Assembly: GCA_003833135.1 (NCBI GenBank)
Contig: QZLH01000052.1
Span: 81,522-145,521 of the forward strand
DNA from: Oehlia diaphana
Lineage: Eukaryota > Glomeromycota > Glomeromycetes > Glomerales > Glomeraceae
Direction of reading: 5' to 3'
Length of the DNA stretch: 64,000 nt
The position numbers and the translations under genes were made by a program. Positions within the stretch are counted from its first letter, which is position 1; every line of letters begins with the position of its first letter. Below the pieces are notes generated by a model. The model saw only the letters and a list, made by a program, of their open reading frames with translations, searched no databases and was not told the DNA's origin. Shown here in pieces: positions 49,726 through 61,238 of this stretch.

Positions 49726-50074
49726 AATTTACAATTGTGCCACATAGGTTTTTTTTGATGAATGCTGCTTCCTTTTAGTTGACTTAAGATGAAATCGGAA
49801 GATATATACAGTAAATAAATACTCACAAACTTGAAAACGACGAACGTACAATTAATTTGATAATACGAATTGTTCATGAAAAAATTTCACACTATTAATC
49901 CCTAACGTGTAGAGATGACAGCCTGACATTATTAAAGACATTAAACGAATGATTTTATTCACAGTCAAGTTGTTAACTATTATAAAGACCTCAGCTGTAT
50001 TAACATATAGAGAGTAAACGGGTGTTCATACTGAAAAAAATCCATATGGGGATGGCAAAATTTTAGCCCCCCCC

Positions 50075-50109
<35 letters not shown>

Positions 50110-51162
50110 TGTCATCATTTTAGGAAATGTAAAATTAAAACATAATTCTGGCTAGAATTATATTAACTACAAGTGTCTAAAAATGGAAGAAGTGTAACAT
50201 CATCATGATCTTAACCCCTTAGAAAATGACGTCATTTCTGGCAGTCCCCTATCTACAATAATATGGCATAATACCGTAACTAATTATAAATTCTTTAACG
50301 CTATCATTATTATATCTTTTAGCCATTCAGTCTAACCAATTTTTTATTGTGATATATTAGAACCCTTGATTCTCAGTTTCATCAAAGGTTTCCCTTTTTT
50401 TTGTACATGTTGTGTGTTAATAGAGTTTCAATAAATTTATTCCGAACTTGCTTCTTTGGTACTAACTGAGGGAAATCGTTTCCGTTTTGAGTTAGTAATC
50501 TTTATTTCACTCAAGAATAAGTATGATATATCTTGTTATTTTGTTCTTTACTAACTCTTACACGTTCTTTTTACCTTTGAATTCTTGTAATTCACGATCA
50601 CGCCGCACGCACAATCATTTAGGTCAATAAATATGCAATATTATACGTCGAAAGAAAGAATTTTGATGAGAAGAAATACGAAAGTAATTTCTCAAATAAA
50701 ATTAGGAGATTGACACACAAAAGATTTATACTGAAGCATCTAATTATTTGATATATGAATCATTTTTTGGATATATAAAACCTATTTTTATCTTAAAGAT
50801 TGTTAATATATTCTCATTTGGTTACTTAATTATTACAAATCCTATTAAATTATTGACCTAGATTTTCTTTTTTTTTTTTAAGGAGAAAAGTGTAGAGGTT
50901 GAGTTAAAAGGAATTTAATTGTTGAAATTCTTAGTAAAAATATGACATGGAGTCAATGGGCGGTTTTATTTATAGAAAATACACTAACCAAATTAAGGAA
51001 ACAATATTATTAATATTATTAATATACAATATAAATAATATAAATTATATAAATGAAATATCATATCAATAAACAACGAGTGTAGATCCTGTAATTCTTT
51101 TTTTGAACTATAAGTACTCAAGTGGCTTGAGTGGGCTTTGAAACATTTTTTTTTTTGTAAAA
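49726..51162. other. intergenic upstream of a Sel1 gene
   Basis: No gene seen apart from the homopolymer tract listed separately. The 89-codon minus ORF 49608-49877 is the reverse-strand shadow of the reverse-transcriptase relic. Confidence 0.4.
50067..50109. repeat. poly-C tract (8 C, A, then 34 C)
   Basis: A near-pure C run in an otherwise very AT-rich region. The complementary G-run could form quadruplexes. The length is likely uncertain in the assembly. Confidence 0.9.
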
Positions 51163-52497
51163 ATGCAATATTCTCTTCCAAATTTTTTAGAAGAAAAAGT
51201 TATTCAAATAATTAATAATAATAATTCTAAAAGTAATGAAATTATCTTAAAAAATTTTTCATTAGATTTTTATCGAAAAATTCTTGACGCAACAAATGAT
51301 CTTAATACATTTGAAAAAACTTTAATCGAATGGATAAAAAATTTTGATAATAACGAAAAAATTTTGAAATTAATGCAAAATCATAAAGAAAATGAATATT
51401 TATTTTCTAGTATTATTGGATTTTTTTATCAACATAATATAAGTTGTGATATTAATGATAAAAATAAGTCATTGGAATTATATTTATTGGCTGCTAATAC
51501 TGCTAATAATAATGAACCTTTAAATCAAGATTTTAAAAATTTATTTGAAGATAATAATGAAGATTTTAAAATATTGAAAAATATTAATTCTATTATTGGA
51601 AAATATTTATTATCATTATTTTATTATAAGGATATCATTTTATATAAAGAAAAATTAGATAAATACTTAAAATTTGCTAAAAAGGGTGATCCAATGGCTC
51701 AATATAATTTAGGTTATTGTTATCAACATGGTAGAGGAGTAATTAAAGATTATAATAAAGCATTTGAATGGTATTCAAAATCAGCAAATAATGGATATGC
51801 TTTAGGACAAAATAATTTGGGTCTCTGTTATAGAAATGGATTTGGAACTGAAAAAGATTATAAAAAAGCATTTGAATGGTATACAAAATCAGCAAATAAT
51901 GGATGTGCTGAAGGTCAAAATAATTTAGGTTTTTGTTATGAGAAAGGATTTGGAACTGATAAAGATTATGATAAAGCATTTGAATGGTATACAAAATCTG
52001 CTGAAAATGGGTGTGCTATTGGTCAACGTGGTTTAGGAAGTTGTTATTATTATGGTAATGGAGTAAGCCAAGATTATAAAAAAGCCATTGATTGGTATTT
52101 AAAATCTGCTGAAAAAGGTGATTCAATAGCAAAAAATAATTTAGGTTGTTGTTATCTTTTTGGTCAAGGTGTTACTCAAAGTTATAAAAAAGCATTTCAA
52201 TGGTATTCCAAATCAGCTAATGATGGTTGTGCTTTGGGTCAACATGCTTTGGGTTTTTGTCATGAGAAAGGTTTTGGTGTAGATAAAGATTATAATAAAG
52301 CATTTGAATGGTATTTAAAAGCATCAAATAGTGGAAATCCAAAAGGACATTATAATTTAGGAAAATGTTATCATTATGGTATAGGAACTAGTATAAATAA
52401 TAAAGAAGCGATCATTTGTTATAAAAAAGCATTAGATAATGGAATAGATCATGCCAGTATCGAGTTAAATAAAATTTCATCAAGCAATTATAATTAG
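51163..52497 (+). CDS. Sel1-repeat protein, single exon, 444 aa, 7 repeats
   Basis: It starts at ATG after a long T-run (MQYSLPNFLEEKVIQ). The N-terminal family domain covers about residues 1-165 (LMQNHKENEYLFSSIIGFFY, DKNKSLELY, SLFYYKDIILYK). Then come seven repeats, the fourth and fifth being GCAIGQRGLGSCYYYGNG and SIAKNNLGCCYLFGQG. The C-terminal capping repeat is YNLGKCYHYGIGTSINNKEA. Repeat order and wording match the frameshifted gene at 43448-44767 on the other strand, so the two are products of a relatively recent inverted duplication. Predicted cytoplasmic scaffold. Confidence 0.85.
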   Translation: MQYSLPNFLEEKVIQIINNNNSKSNEIILKNFSLDFYRKILDATNDLNTFEKTLIEWIKNFDNNEKILKLMQNHKENEYLFSSIIGFFYQHNISCDINDKNKSLELYLLAANTANNNEPLNQDFKNLFEDNNEDFKILKNINSIIGKYLLSLFYYKDIILYKEKLDKYLKFAKKGDPMAQYNLGYCYQHGRGVIKDYNKAFEWYSKSANNGYALGQNNLGLCYRNGFGTEKDYKKAFEWYTKSANNGCAEGQNNLGFCYEKGFGTDKDYDKAFEWYTKSAENGCAIGQRGLGSCYYYGNGVSQDYKKAIDWYLKSAEKGDSIAKNNLGCCYLFGQGVTQSYKKAFQWYSKSANDGCALGQHALGFCHEKGFGVDKDYNKAFEWYLKASNSGNPKGHYNLGKCYHYGIGTSINNKEAIICYKKALDNGIDHASIELNKISSSNYN

Positions 52498-52854
52498 CAT
52501 ATTTAGCATATTTGTACTCATAATTATTCATTATTATAAATTATGTTTGTCAAAATTATTATATTAATTTCCATTATTTCTATTTCAGAAAAAATCTAAG
52601 GCCAGTTTATGTAATCTCCTATTAAAATTTGATTAAAGAATTCGGTTAAATACTAGATATAAATTTTTAAACACGTCAAATTTCAATGCGTATAATGCGT
52701 ATATATAAATACTTCTAATTAAAAATATACTCTCTTTATTTTTTTTTTTTTTTTATCCAATTTTTTTCCTTATGATCCTTAATGCTGCGGCACGAGATTA
52801 CGCGGCATCTAAAGACGATCAGGTCGATCATTTTCCATACGTATATAAATGCAA

Positions 52855-52885
<31 letters not shown>

Positions 52886-52919
52886 CCTTTTTTTTTTTTT
52901 TTTTAATTATTTAAAAAAA

Positions 52920-52950
<31 letters not shown>

Positions 52951-54301
52951 ATCCGTCTTTGATTTTTATTAAATAATTCAAGAAAAAAAAAGCTATTGGA
53001 GTACTATACAAAATGTATTTTATAAGGAATTAAATGATTTTATTTGAGTATTGAAACTGTGTAATGGCGCAAAAGGTTCGATTCAATTCTTTTTTTTTCG
53101 TTAATTACAATAACTATTGTTTTTCGCTTCTTTTCTATTATTATTCTCTTCATTAAAGCTGATTATGCAAATCAAATTTATAGGTAATTTCTTCTTGTAA
53201 TTTATTTTTTTATAAAATGTAAACCATTATGATGTTAATTAACAAAAGATGGGAATCTCTCTGAGAAAAATTTGTCATTGAAGATAATTTTTGTTCCTGA
53301 TATGTTCAACTTCTATTTAATAATCCAAACAACTTTATATCAAGGAAATTCACTAAAATGCTCGGGTTTGCTTTATTTTAAATTAGTAGCGGAATGAGTT
53401 ATGATCGAAACGTGAGAGAGAGAAAATCGCTTCAATAATGAAAATGTGGAATATTTTAAATCAATCATGGTAATCATTTTATTTTATTCTGTTTTTTGAA
53501 TAAAAGAAAAAATAATTTAACGATTAATAATTCTTGTACATTACATTTAGGATTTTTAACGAGCGTAACACAAATAACAACATTTATTGAGCAGCGATTT
53601 TTTTATGAAATTTAGCGTAGAAGATTACGTTCTTTCTTACTTGGTAAGGAACAATTCTTTTTTATTAATATTCTTTCCTTCTCGATGATGAACAAAATTT
53701 TATTCAAGCTCAACAATCAGAAATTATTCATGTTGACTACTACTACTTCTTATACTTCTGATAGTTTTAACTATTTTATTAATTTATTTTATTTTTATTT
53801 ATTTATTTTTTTTTTTTAATTAATTTTGTTTTTTTTTTTTATACATTTATACAGTAGTTTTATGATTTTGGAGGCTTTATTATGTTATTCTGCTTTAAAG
53901 TAAATTTTTTTTTTATAATCAGCTTTGATTATTTATTTTTAATAAATTTCGATTAATAAAAATGTCATACAACATTGAAATTAATAAAAATAATTGTAAT
54001 AATTATATTTTTTGAGTTTAATGATGATATTTTTTTTTTTAATAATAACTCCAAAATTTTCGTTTTCATTTTTTTTTTAAGGACGTTAGCTTTTCCTTGA
54101 AGTAAGAGATGGAATAGATGGTTATGCTACTCAACGAGAGAAGCTGTTCTCGATCTCATTAAATTTCTTAATTTATTCACACATTTTTATAGAGATAAAA
54201 TAAAAATTTAATAAATTAAAAACATTGAAGATGTATTTTTATTTATATTATTATTTTTTTTTTTTTTTTTAATAATGATAATAATAAATATTTAAAATTA
54301 A
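52498..54301. other. intergenic with long T-runs, no gene
   Basis: Contains near-pure T tracts at 52859-52904 and 52924-52950 separated by an A-run. The ORF at 52782-52976 is a poly-Phe artefact. Nothing else recognised. Confidence 0.6.
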
Positions 54302-55762
54302 TTATTTATTTTTAACTACTCTAAATACTTCAAAATCCTCCATATTGAAAGTAGTTGTATCAAGAATTCTTTTTTCATAATATGATTTATTACAAGCTCC
54401 AACAAAAAATGCTAAATCATCATTACCAAAACTAACGCCATTGTTACTTAAATCTTTAATCGCATATGATGAGTATGCTTGTTGTACTCGACTCAATATA
54501 TAAGAATTTTTTTTCATATTAAGAGAGAATATAAAAGAGTCTGAAGTAGCTTGCCAATGATTTAACAACCTCCATGATAATGGATTATACCCTCCAATAA
54601 TTTGATCTGATCCTCTTAATTTAATTATAATCAAAGTTGGACCTTTATTACCACATAAATTACGAAACGTTTTCATATCCATTCCATCACGACTACCACA
54701 AAGTAAAAGTTGAAATTCATAAGAAACACCTAATTTACGTTCATATGCATCATCATTACGATCTATCCAATTTGCTAAGAGATCTGCTTGTTGAAATTTA
54801 ATAATAATAGAATTCTCCAATTTTTGACTTCTTTTTGATAACGCATCTGTTGGTAATTTACTATCTTTTACAATATGAAATTTAATAAGTTGATTAATAA
54901 GATCTTTTGAAAGAATTTTTTTTATTGGCCAAATCTTTTCATGAAAATCATTCCCAGTTATATGAAAAATTCGAATATGTGGTAATATTTCATCCAATCT
55001 ATTTTTCAATTCATTTAAATCTTTACGAGTTAATTCTAATAAATTTGAATTTATTTGAGGTTCTTGTGAAATACCCCATTTAATTATATTGTTCCAAATT
55101 TCAATTTCTTCTAATTCAAGTTCATCCCTTTTAATAATTGAAATTAATGTAGATTTATCCATTGAAACAAAATCTTGAGATTCAAAAAATAATTCAGGTC
55201 TTCCACAAATTAATTCTTCACAATATTCCCTAAAAATTTTAAATCCATCATAAGTTGTTGCAGTCTTATAAACTTGTATAAGATTTTGATGAACCCAATT
55301 AAACTTATTATTAATAATGTATGATTGAACATTTTCAACTAAATCCGTGAGCGCTAATTCATCAGCTGCGATAAGTAATTCAAGAATTAATTCTTGATTA
55401 TTTTCTTCTTCAATTGAATACGTTCCAGTATAAAAATATCTATATAATATATATTTAAAATTATTATTATATAAAATTATTATTATTAATTATAAAATTA
55501 TAACTTACTTTAAAAGAATTTTAAAAACTTTTGGTTTAATATTCGGTTTATTGAAAATAATAATATTATCTTTTCTCTTAATCCAATCTTTAAATAATGC
55601 AGCACGAAAATAATTTGATCTTGCACGTAAAATAACTGAATGAGCTTTAAAAATTTCTACATCATCACCTTCACCCACGGTAATATTAACATCAAAATCA
55701 TCCGAATTCTCGTAAAGTTGAGAAATATCTTTTAATAATACATTGATTAAATCACTCATCAT
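54302..55762 (-). CDS. BTB-BACK-TLDc protein, two exons, 463 aa
   Basis: Exon 1 55762-55509, intron 55508-55440 (69 bp, donor GTAAGT, acceptor TATAG), exon 2 55439-54302. The first in-frame ATG is at 55762. BTB domain in residues about 15-110 (DFDVNITVGEGDDVEIFKAH, SVILRARSNYFRAALF, then FYTGTYS across the splice). BACK-like region (about 125-260: LIAADELALTDLVENVQSYI, MDKSTLISIIKRDELELEEI). TLDc domain (about 300-460: LLLCGSRDGMDMKTFRNLCG, GPTLIIIKLRGSDQIIGGYN, EDFEVFRVV). Exon 1 is 254 nt, exactly as in the paralogue at 35813, and the intron interrupts the same codon. Likely a Cullin-3 adaptor-type protein by family knowledge; target unknown. Confidence 0.85.
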
Positions 55763-56149
55763 TATTTTCCTTTTTTCTTTCAACGAAGAAAACTTTTTAA
55801 AAGAAAAGAGATTTATTTATTATTAAATGTATTTTAATAATATATGAAGTATAACGTACCTTAGAATTGAATTGAGAAACAAAGACTTCTTTGTAAGTTC
55901 ATTGTATACGCCATATGACAAATTAGGTCCTGATAAATTTATTGCGTCACAAATAGATTATCATCTTTTCTAATGAACTTAATGAGTTTATTTGATTACT
56001 AAATATGTTTCTTACTCGAAAAATCTATGATAAAAAAATACTTGTACACAGAAAAAAATTTTTTTTTCACGTTAGATAAGAATGGCAACATTGTTCCTTT
56101 TATAAAGAATTGCCATTTTCTTATTTGTATCACATTATTATGCGGTGCG
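55763..56149. other. promoter side of the BTB-BACK-TLDc gene
   Basis: AT-rich; the 93-codon minus ORF 55999-56280 crosses the tandem duplication and has no recognised domain. Confidence 0.35.
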
Positions 56150-56551
56150 GTCACATGAAACTGATGAAAGAAATTCCACGTTACTAAAAAAAAAAAAGAT
56201 ATAAGCGTATCCCATTCAATAAATAAAATGTCCTCCATATGCAGCAAATGCGCCGATGCGCCATATTCTATTTGAGACATTCACTGCCTGTTTTTTTCAC
56301 AAGGGGTAAAAATTAAAAAGATGTAAATTCATTTAGCAAGAAGTTTAATCCATCCTTGTGTACAAGGTCACATGAAAGCGATTTACGTTACTAAAAAAAA
56401 AGATATAAGCGTATCCATTCAATGCCCTCCATATGCTGCAATGCGCCGATGCGCCATATTCTATTTGAAACATTCACTGCAAGGGTTAAAAAATTAAAAA
56501 GATGCATTTTTTATGTAATTTTATTTAATAAGAAAAAATCCATCCTTGTGT
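56150..56551. repeat. diverged tandem duplication, ~205 bp units
   Basis: Units at 56150-56361 and 56367-56551 run in parallel: GTCACATGAAA, ACGTTACTAAAAAAAA, AGATATAAGCGTATCC, GCGCCGATGCGCCATATTC and TCCATCCTTGTGT all occur once per unit. Several indels separate them. Confidence 0.75.
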
Positions 56552-56816
56552 TTTTCTAATTGCAACGAGCATTTATTTACGGTGATTTAGATTATCAGAT
56601 GAATGATGATATCAGCGGTTCTTGGCGGGAAAAATTTATTGCTATTAATTTAGTATACGTATAATTGTTTACTTTTTACAGTAAATTTATTTCCTATTAT
56701 AGTTGTTTTGAGAAATATAATTACTCATATGATAAAAAATATTTATGCGAAAAAAAAAAATATTCCTCGCGCGAAAATAAAATTACTCATGATATATAAC
56801 ATGCACAATCTTGGTA

Positions 56817-57290
56817 CACTTCCCAGCCAAAAAAAATTATTTAGAAGTGATTTATTACTTAAATTGTAGTACAATTCTGTATTTAAAAATGTGAAAATTT
56901 TTATCCTTTTAACCAGAAGTTTTACAGTAAAATAAATGTCAAAATTAGATTCTTTGACTAAAAAATACCTTATATTTCAAAAATCAGAAAGATTAGATGA
57001 GAAACATGCCTTTGATTAAAATTCAGTGTATAAAATTTGCGATCTCAACTTCTGCAGTGCTTCAAATATCAAAAAGATTCAATCAGTCAATTTTTACTAT
57101 AACCGTTCTGGCGAAATTTTTTTCATCATAAAATTTAAATATTTCTGCAATATTTTACTATCAATTAAGTGAAAAATCACTTCTAAATAGTTTTTACTAC
57201 TCAAATTTTAAAATAAACGTGAAATTTTATTAAACCTTCCATTTTCTTTTTGAAGTTTTAGGATGGTCGGATACTTTTGGCCGGGGAGTG
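56817..57290. mobile_element. Tc1/mariner-type MITE, 474 bp
   Basis: The left end CACTTCCCAGCCAAAAA and right end (inverted) CACTCCCCGGCCAAAAGTAT match Tc1-type termini and are each flanked by TA (56815-56816 and 57291-57292). Subterminal TTTAGAAGTGATTT (left) and AAATCACTTCTAAA (right) are inverted as well. No transposase inside. Confidence 0.65.
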
Positions 57291-57292
57291 TA

Positions 57293-59036
57293 ATACAAAT
57301 ACATCTCGAAAAAAAGTCTCCATTTTGTTTGCTATTATTTTCTTTTTTTTTCTCACGTATAAACCTTTTCAGGCATATTTACTTTGTTTTTCCTAAATAG
57401 ATTGCCCGCAGAAAATATATTACCCATATATTTTTACCCACGGAAAAATCATATTATAGAAAAATATGAGCAAGAAAATTTCTTTTCTCTCCTTTGGAAC
57501 CAGTACTTTCGTATGTGTATCATTGAATACATTAAAGCTGGGAAAGAAAGGTGAACCCAATAAGTAGCTGTGGCTTTGACTATGACTATCTTTTTGTCAT
57601 GACTTAGTCTAGTTATCCGATAAGGAAACTAAATGATATGAAAATATCAGGAAAATATTTCCTGAAAAATTTTTTTCATGAGAATTTTCCGCAGTAAAAT
57701 CTTTCTCTTTATTGAATAAATTTTAAGATACAAACTTCATAATAGAGCTAGTACATCTTCAAAGAAATGAAAGTTCATGCTTTTTTAGAGAGTTTTCATA
57801 ATATTCTACCTGAAACCAACATACTGAAGTAGTTGCACTAAAATTTCCAGCCCCGCTGATAGTTTCTTTCAATAATGGCACAAGAAAATTAGAGGACAAT
57901 ACTCACGCTCGTTCAAATTCTAATGCCCAATGATCCAAATACATTATCAATACGAAAAAAGAATACGATTATTCTTTTACGTAATCGTGTGATTCCCAAA
58001 TACAGTAATTTCTGATATTCCATAAATCAAGAGCACCAATTATTTACAAATATCCCAGAACAAATATACTTAATAATCAAATGAGATCCCCCTGCAGGCT
58101 GCAGCAAACGTCAAAAAGATCCAAAAAGAAAAAATTGAATACAGGTCTTGTTTGTGTTGGAAAATCTTGTTGTATGATATACATACCTCATGGAAACTAA
58201 AGAAAATTTTCAATTAATGAATGTTAAGATACAGATGAAATATTAGACAAGCAGGGTGAGCCTATAGCTTAATGCTAAAAACAGCGGAGCAATTTTTCTG
58301 TTGGTTTTTGGGATCTCAAATGTATTTTAGGTTAGATACTAAATTTCTTATGTGGTTATATAAAGCTTTGACATCATCTTAAAATATAAATAAAAAATAA
58401 AATATGAAATCAATATTAGTACAAAAGGTAGTATTCCTTTTGAAATGACTGATTTATTTAATTAACAAATGCAAAGTGCAAGAAGAGTAGTAACGTGTAA
58501 AATTTTCATTAAACAATATTTGGAATAGTTAATTTTTTTATCTGTACCGACTATACCTCATCACGGCGGATTTATGAAATACCCCAAAATTTGTCCGTCA
58601 TGTCAAATTAAATAAATATTTGACAGTATCTATTTAAGTCCCAAATTTATTAGTGAACAGTCAAAAATGGGCTCTAAAAAATTTTTTGTACCCAAATCTT
58701 GTGTTAAACCAATGATACATCCCATCAACTTTTCATAATCTTCCATTATTTACTTCTAATAATAATATTTTATAGTATTGTTTGTTTAAAAATTTTTATC
58801 TAATTAGCCAAGAAAACTCTTTCTAGCTTAAAAGAAGGTGAATTGATGAAAAACTCAAAAGAAATCGTCAGCAAAGTATGTTAGATAAAGTATTGTAATT
58901 TCAGTTCAATTTATTCCTTATTAACATATACAGTAAATTATACCTATATAATAAATAGTTCTGGAATGGAAATTTTATGACTTTATCATAGTTACACTAA
59001 GTTTTATTGCTTCTTGATCAAAAATTAATACATAGA
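57293..59036. other. no supported gene
   Basis: AT-rich spacer without recognisable open frames on either strand. Confidence 0.4.
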
Positions 59037-61115
59037 ATTTTATAAATATGAACGAGCAATAGGGGGGAGTTACATAGCAACTCCTAAAAGCTTGGCCAAT
59101 AAAAAGGCCCAGATAATAGAAATACCCCTATAAAAAATTTTTCAGAAAAATGATCAAGTGTCTGAGTTTTTTCGGAATAAAAACTAGAAAAATGATCATT
59201 TACCGGAGTTTTCTCCAGATTTTTTTTATAGGGTACGAGAGACTACTTATATCTAAATTATGCATTGGTGGAATACTTCCTACATCTTAAAAATAAAAAA
59301 AATCTACAAAATCTCAATAAACTTAAACCATATTATCCTACCCCTATCTGTCCACGAGTATTTGAAAAAATCGAAAAGCAAAATAAAGGAATAAGTATTA
59401 ATACATGGGAATGGAATGAGATAAAGCAATTCCCCAATGTTTAGTATACAGTAAATTTATGATTGTTTAATCGCACTATCAGCAGAAGTTATAGGTGAGA
59501 CTACGGACTTTAAGTTCAAGCATCACTACATTTGGGTAAAGAAAATCTACAGATTATTATACGAGAATACAGCTCACAAAGGGAAAAAACACTTTTGTGA
59601 TAAATGCACACAAACATTTCCTTGCAAGGAAAGACTTGAAACCCATCGGAGTTGGTGTTGGATGGATAATACACCACAAAAAGTTACACTTCCAAAGACA
59701 AAGGCTAATGGAGTACGCCCTTTGTATAATTAAAGTAGATTTTGAGTCCAAACATAAAAAAACTGGTAAGTATGGAGGGTATATGCGAAAAATTGCAGAA
59801 TAAAAAGCAAAGAGTTTTTCATATACAATTCATTGGGTGGATACGGGAGAAATCTGGAGACCATATATTTATCGAGGACCTAATGCTACAGAGGAATTCG
59901 TAAAAACAAATAAAATCATGGAGACCTGTAGTTAGTTATACATAATTTCCGAGGTTATGATTCTTATGATTCGCACTCAGTCAATTAGCCTTCGCACAGT
60001 CATTGCAGAAACTTTTGAACGATACAAGTCAATGAGAGTTGGCCAGTTAAATACATTGACTCATTTCAGTTTATAAATCATGGCTTAGCCACTTTAGGAG
60101 AGAATATAGGTGCGTGCATTAAAATGCAAGAAAACTAACGGCAATAACTATTTTGAATAGATAAAAATCGTTGTATGGGCTATCTAGAAAAATACAAAAT
60201 AACAATGGATAAAGGAATTCCGATAGAAATGATTGTTTTACTTCTCAGAAAAGGTGTTTTCCCATATGAATATCTCGATTCACACGAAAAATTCAAAGAA
60301 ACGTCAATCCCACCAATCGAAAATTTTATAGAGTTCTTAAAGGAAAGATAACACAGAAAGACTATAAACATGCAGAAAAAGTATTGAATGAATTCAAATG
60401 CAAAAATCTGGGGGAGCTCCATGATTTGTATTTAAAAACCGATGTGCTCTTGTTTGGAATTAGATCCAAGCCATTACGTACTGCAGCATCCCCACTGGGA
60501 TGCGATGATAAAATACACAGATAGATCCAAGCCATTACGTACTGCAGCATCCCCACTGGGATGCGATGATAAAATACACAGAAGTGAAAATCGAACTTTT
60601 CACAGATATGGAGATGCATGACTTTGCAGAAAAAGCGAGACGTGGTGGAATTACAATGGCATTTAGGAGTTACTTTAGGGCCAATAACCCAAAATGCAAA
60701 ACTTTTACATGCGCGGTCCAAAAACAGTTATACGTTGATGGTTACAAGTGGTAATATAGTAATGAGTTTCTTAAAGATCTAGGGAATAACAAAAAAGTGC
60801 TCTATATTATCCTAAAGAAACGGAAGGATGCATCACGAGGTTATTATGTGCAAATTGAATGCCAATTCCCCTACCTCCAACGGTTGAAAATATTAAGGTA
60901 AACGGGAACAATTTAGTCCGAAGCAGGAGATATACTTAGAAAAGATGGGAATAAAAATTATATATCTGTAGAAAAGTTAATAACGCATCTTGGACCTATG
61001 TCCTCCATTATAGCGAACTACAATATTATGTAAGACTTGAACGAAGTACGGAAAGTCCTCTCATTCGATCAAATTCTCTGGTTAGAACCAACCGTATCAT
61101 TCATGGATTATTTAT
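59037..61115 (+). pseudogene. second decayed Polinton-type DNA polymerase
   Basis: It begins YKYERAIGGSYIATPKSL, paralogous to the copy at 27150. Blocks in shifting frames follow: EKIEKQNKGISI, HHYIWVKKIYRLL, a Cys/His finger and VIKVDFES (about 59728). Then come AETFERYKSMRVGQ, PYEYLDSHEKFKET, HDLYLKTDVLLFG (about 60421-60460), DPSHYVLQHPHWDAMIKYTE, FTDMEMHDFAEKARRGGI (about 60598-60655) and EKLITHLGP near 60971. It therefore extends further into the polymerase domain than the first copy, but a deletion after DVLLFG, a 61-bp duplication and many stops inactivate it. The DHCH zinc block conserved in the first copy is deleted here. Confidence 0.7.
60461..60582 (+). repeat. perfect 61-bp tandem duplication inside the polymerase relic
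   Basis: The unit starts TAGATCCAAGCCATTACGTA and ends AAATACACAGA; it occurs at 60461-60521 and 60522-60582. Its length shifts the reading frame. Confidence 0.9.
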
Positions 61116-61238
61116 AAGATAATAAGGTGTATTAATTTTTATTACAAAAAATTTAAATGATAAGTATACAATACAGGTATTGTATAACGTATTATTATAT
61201 GGAAAGATATTGAGAAAGCGCAAATAAAATAATAGACA

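Noticed and set aside
52782..52976. 64-codon ORF over poly-T
   Set aside because: Translation is almost entirely Phe from homopolymer DNA.
55763..55783. TTG start seven codons upstream in the minus-strand BTB gene
   Set aside because: The ATG at 55762 is the first credible start and gives the same exon length as the paralogue.
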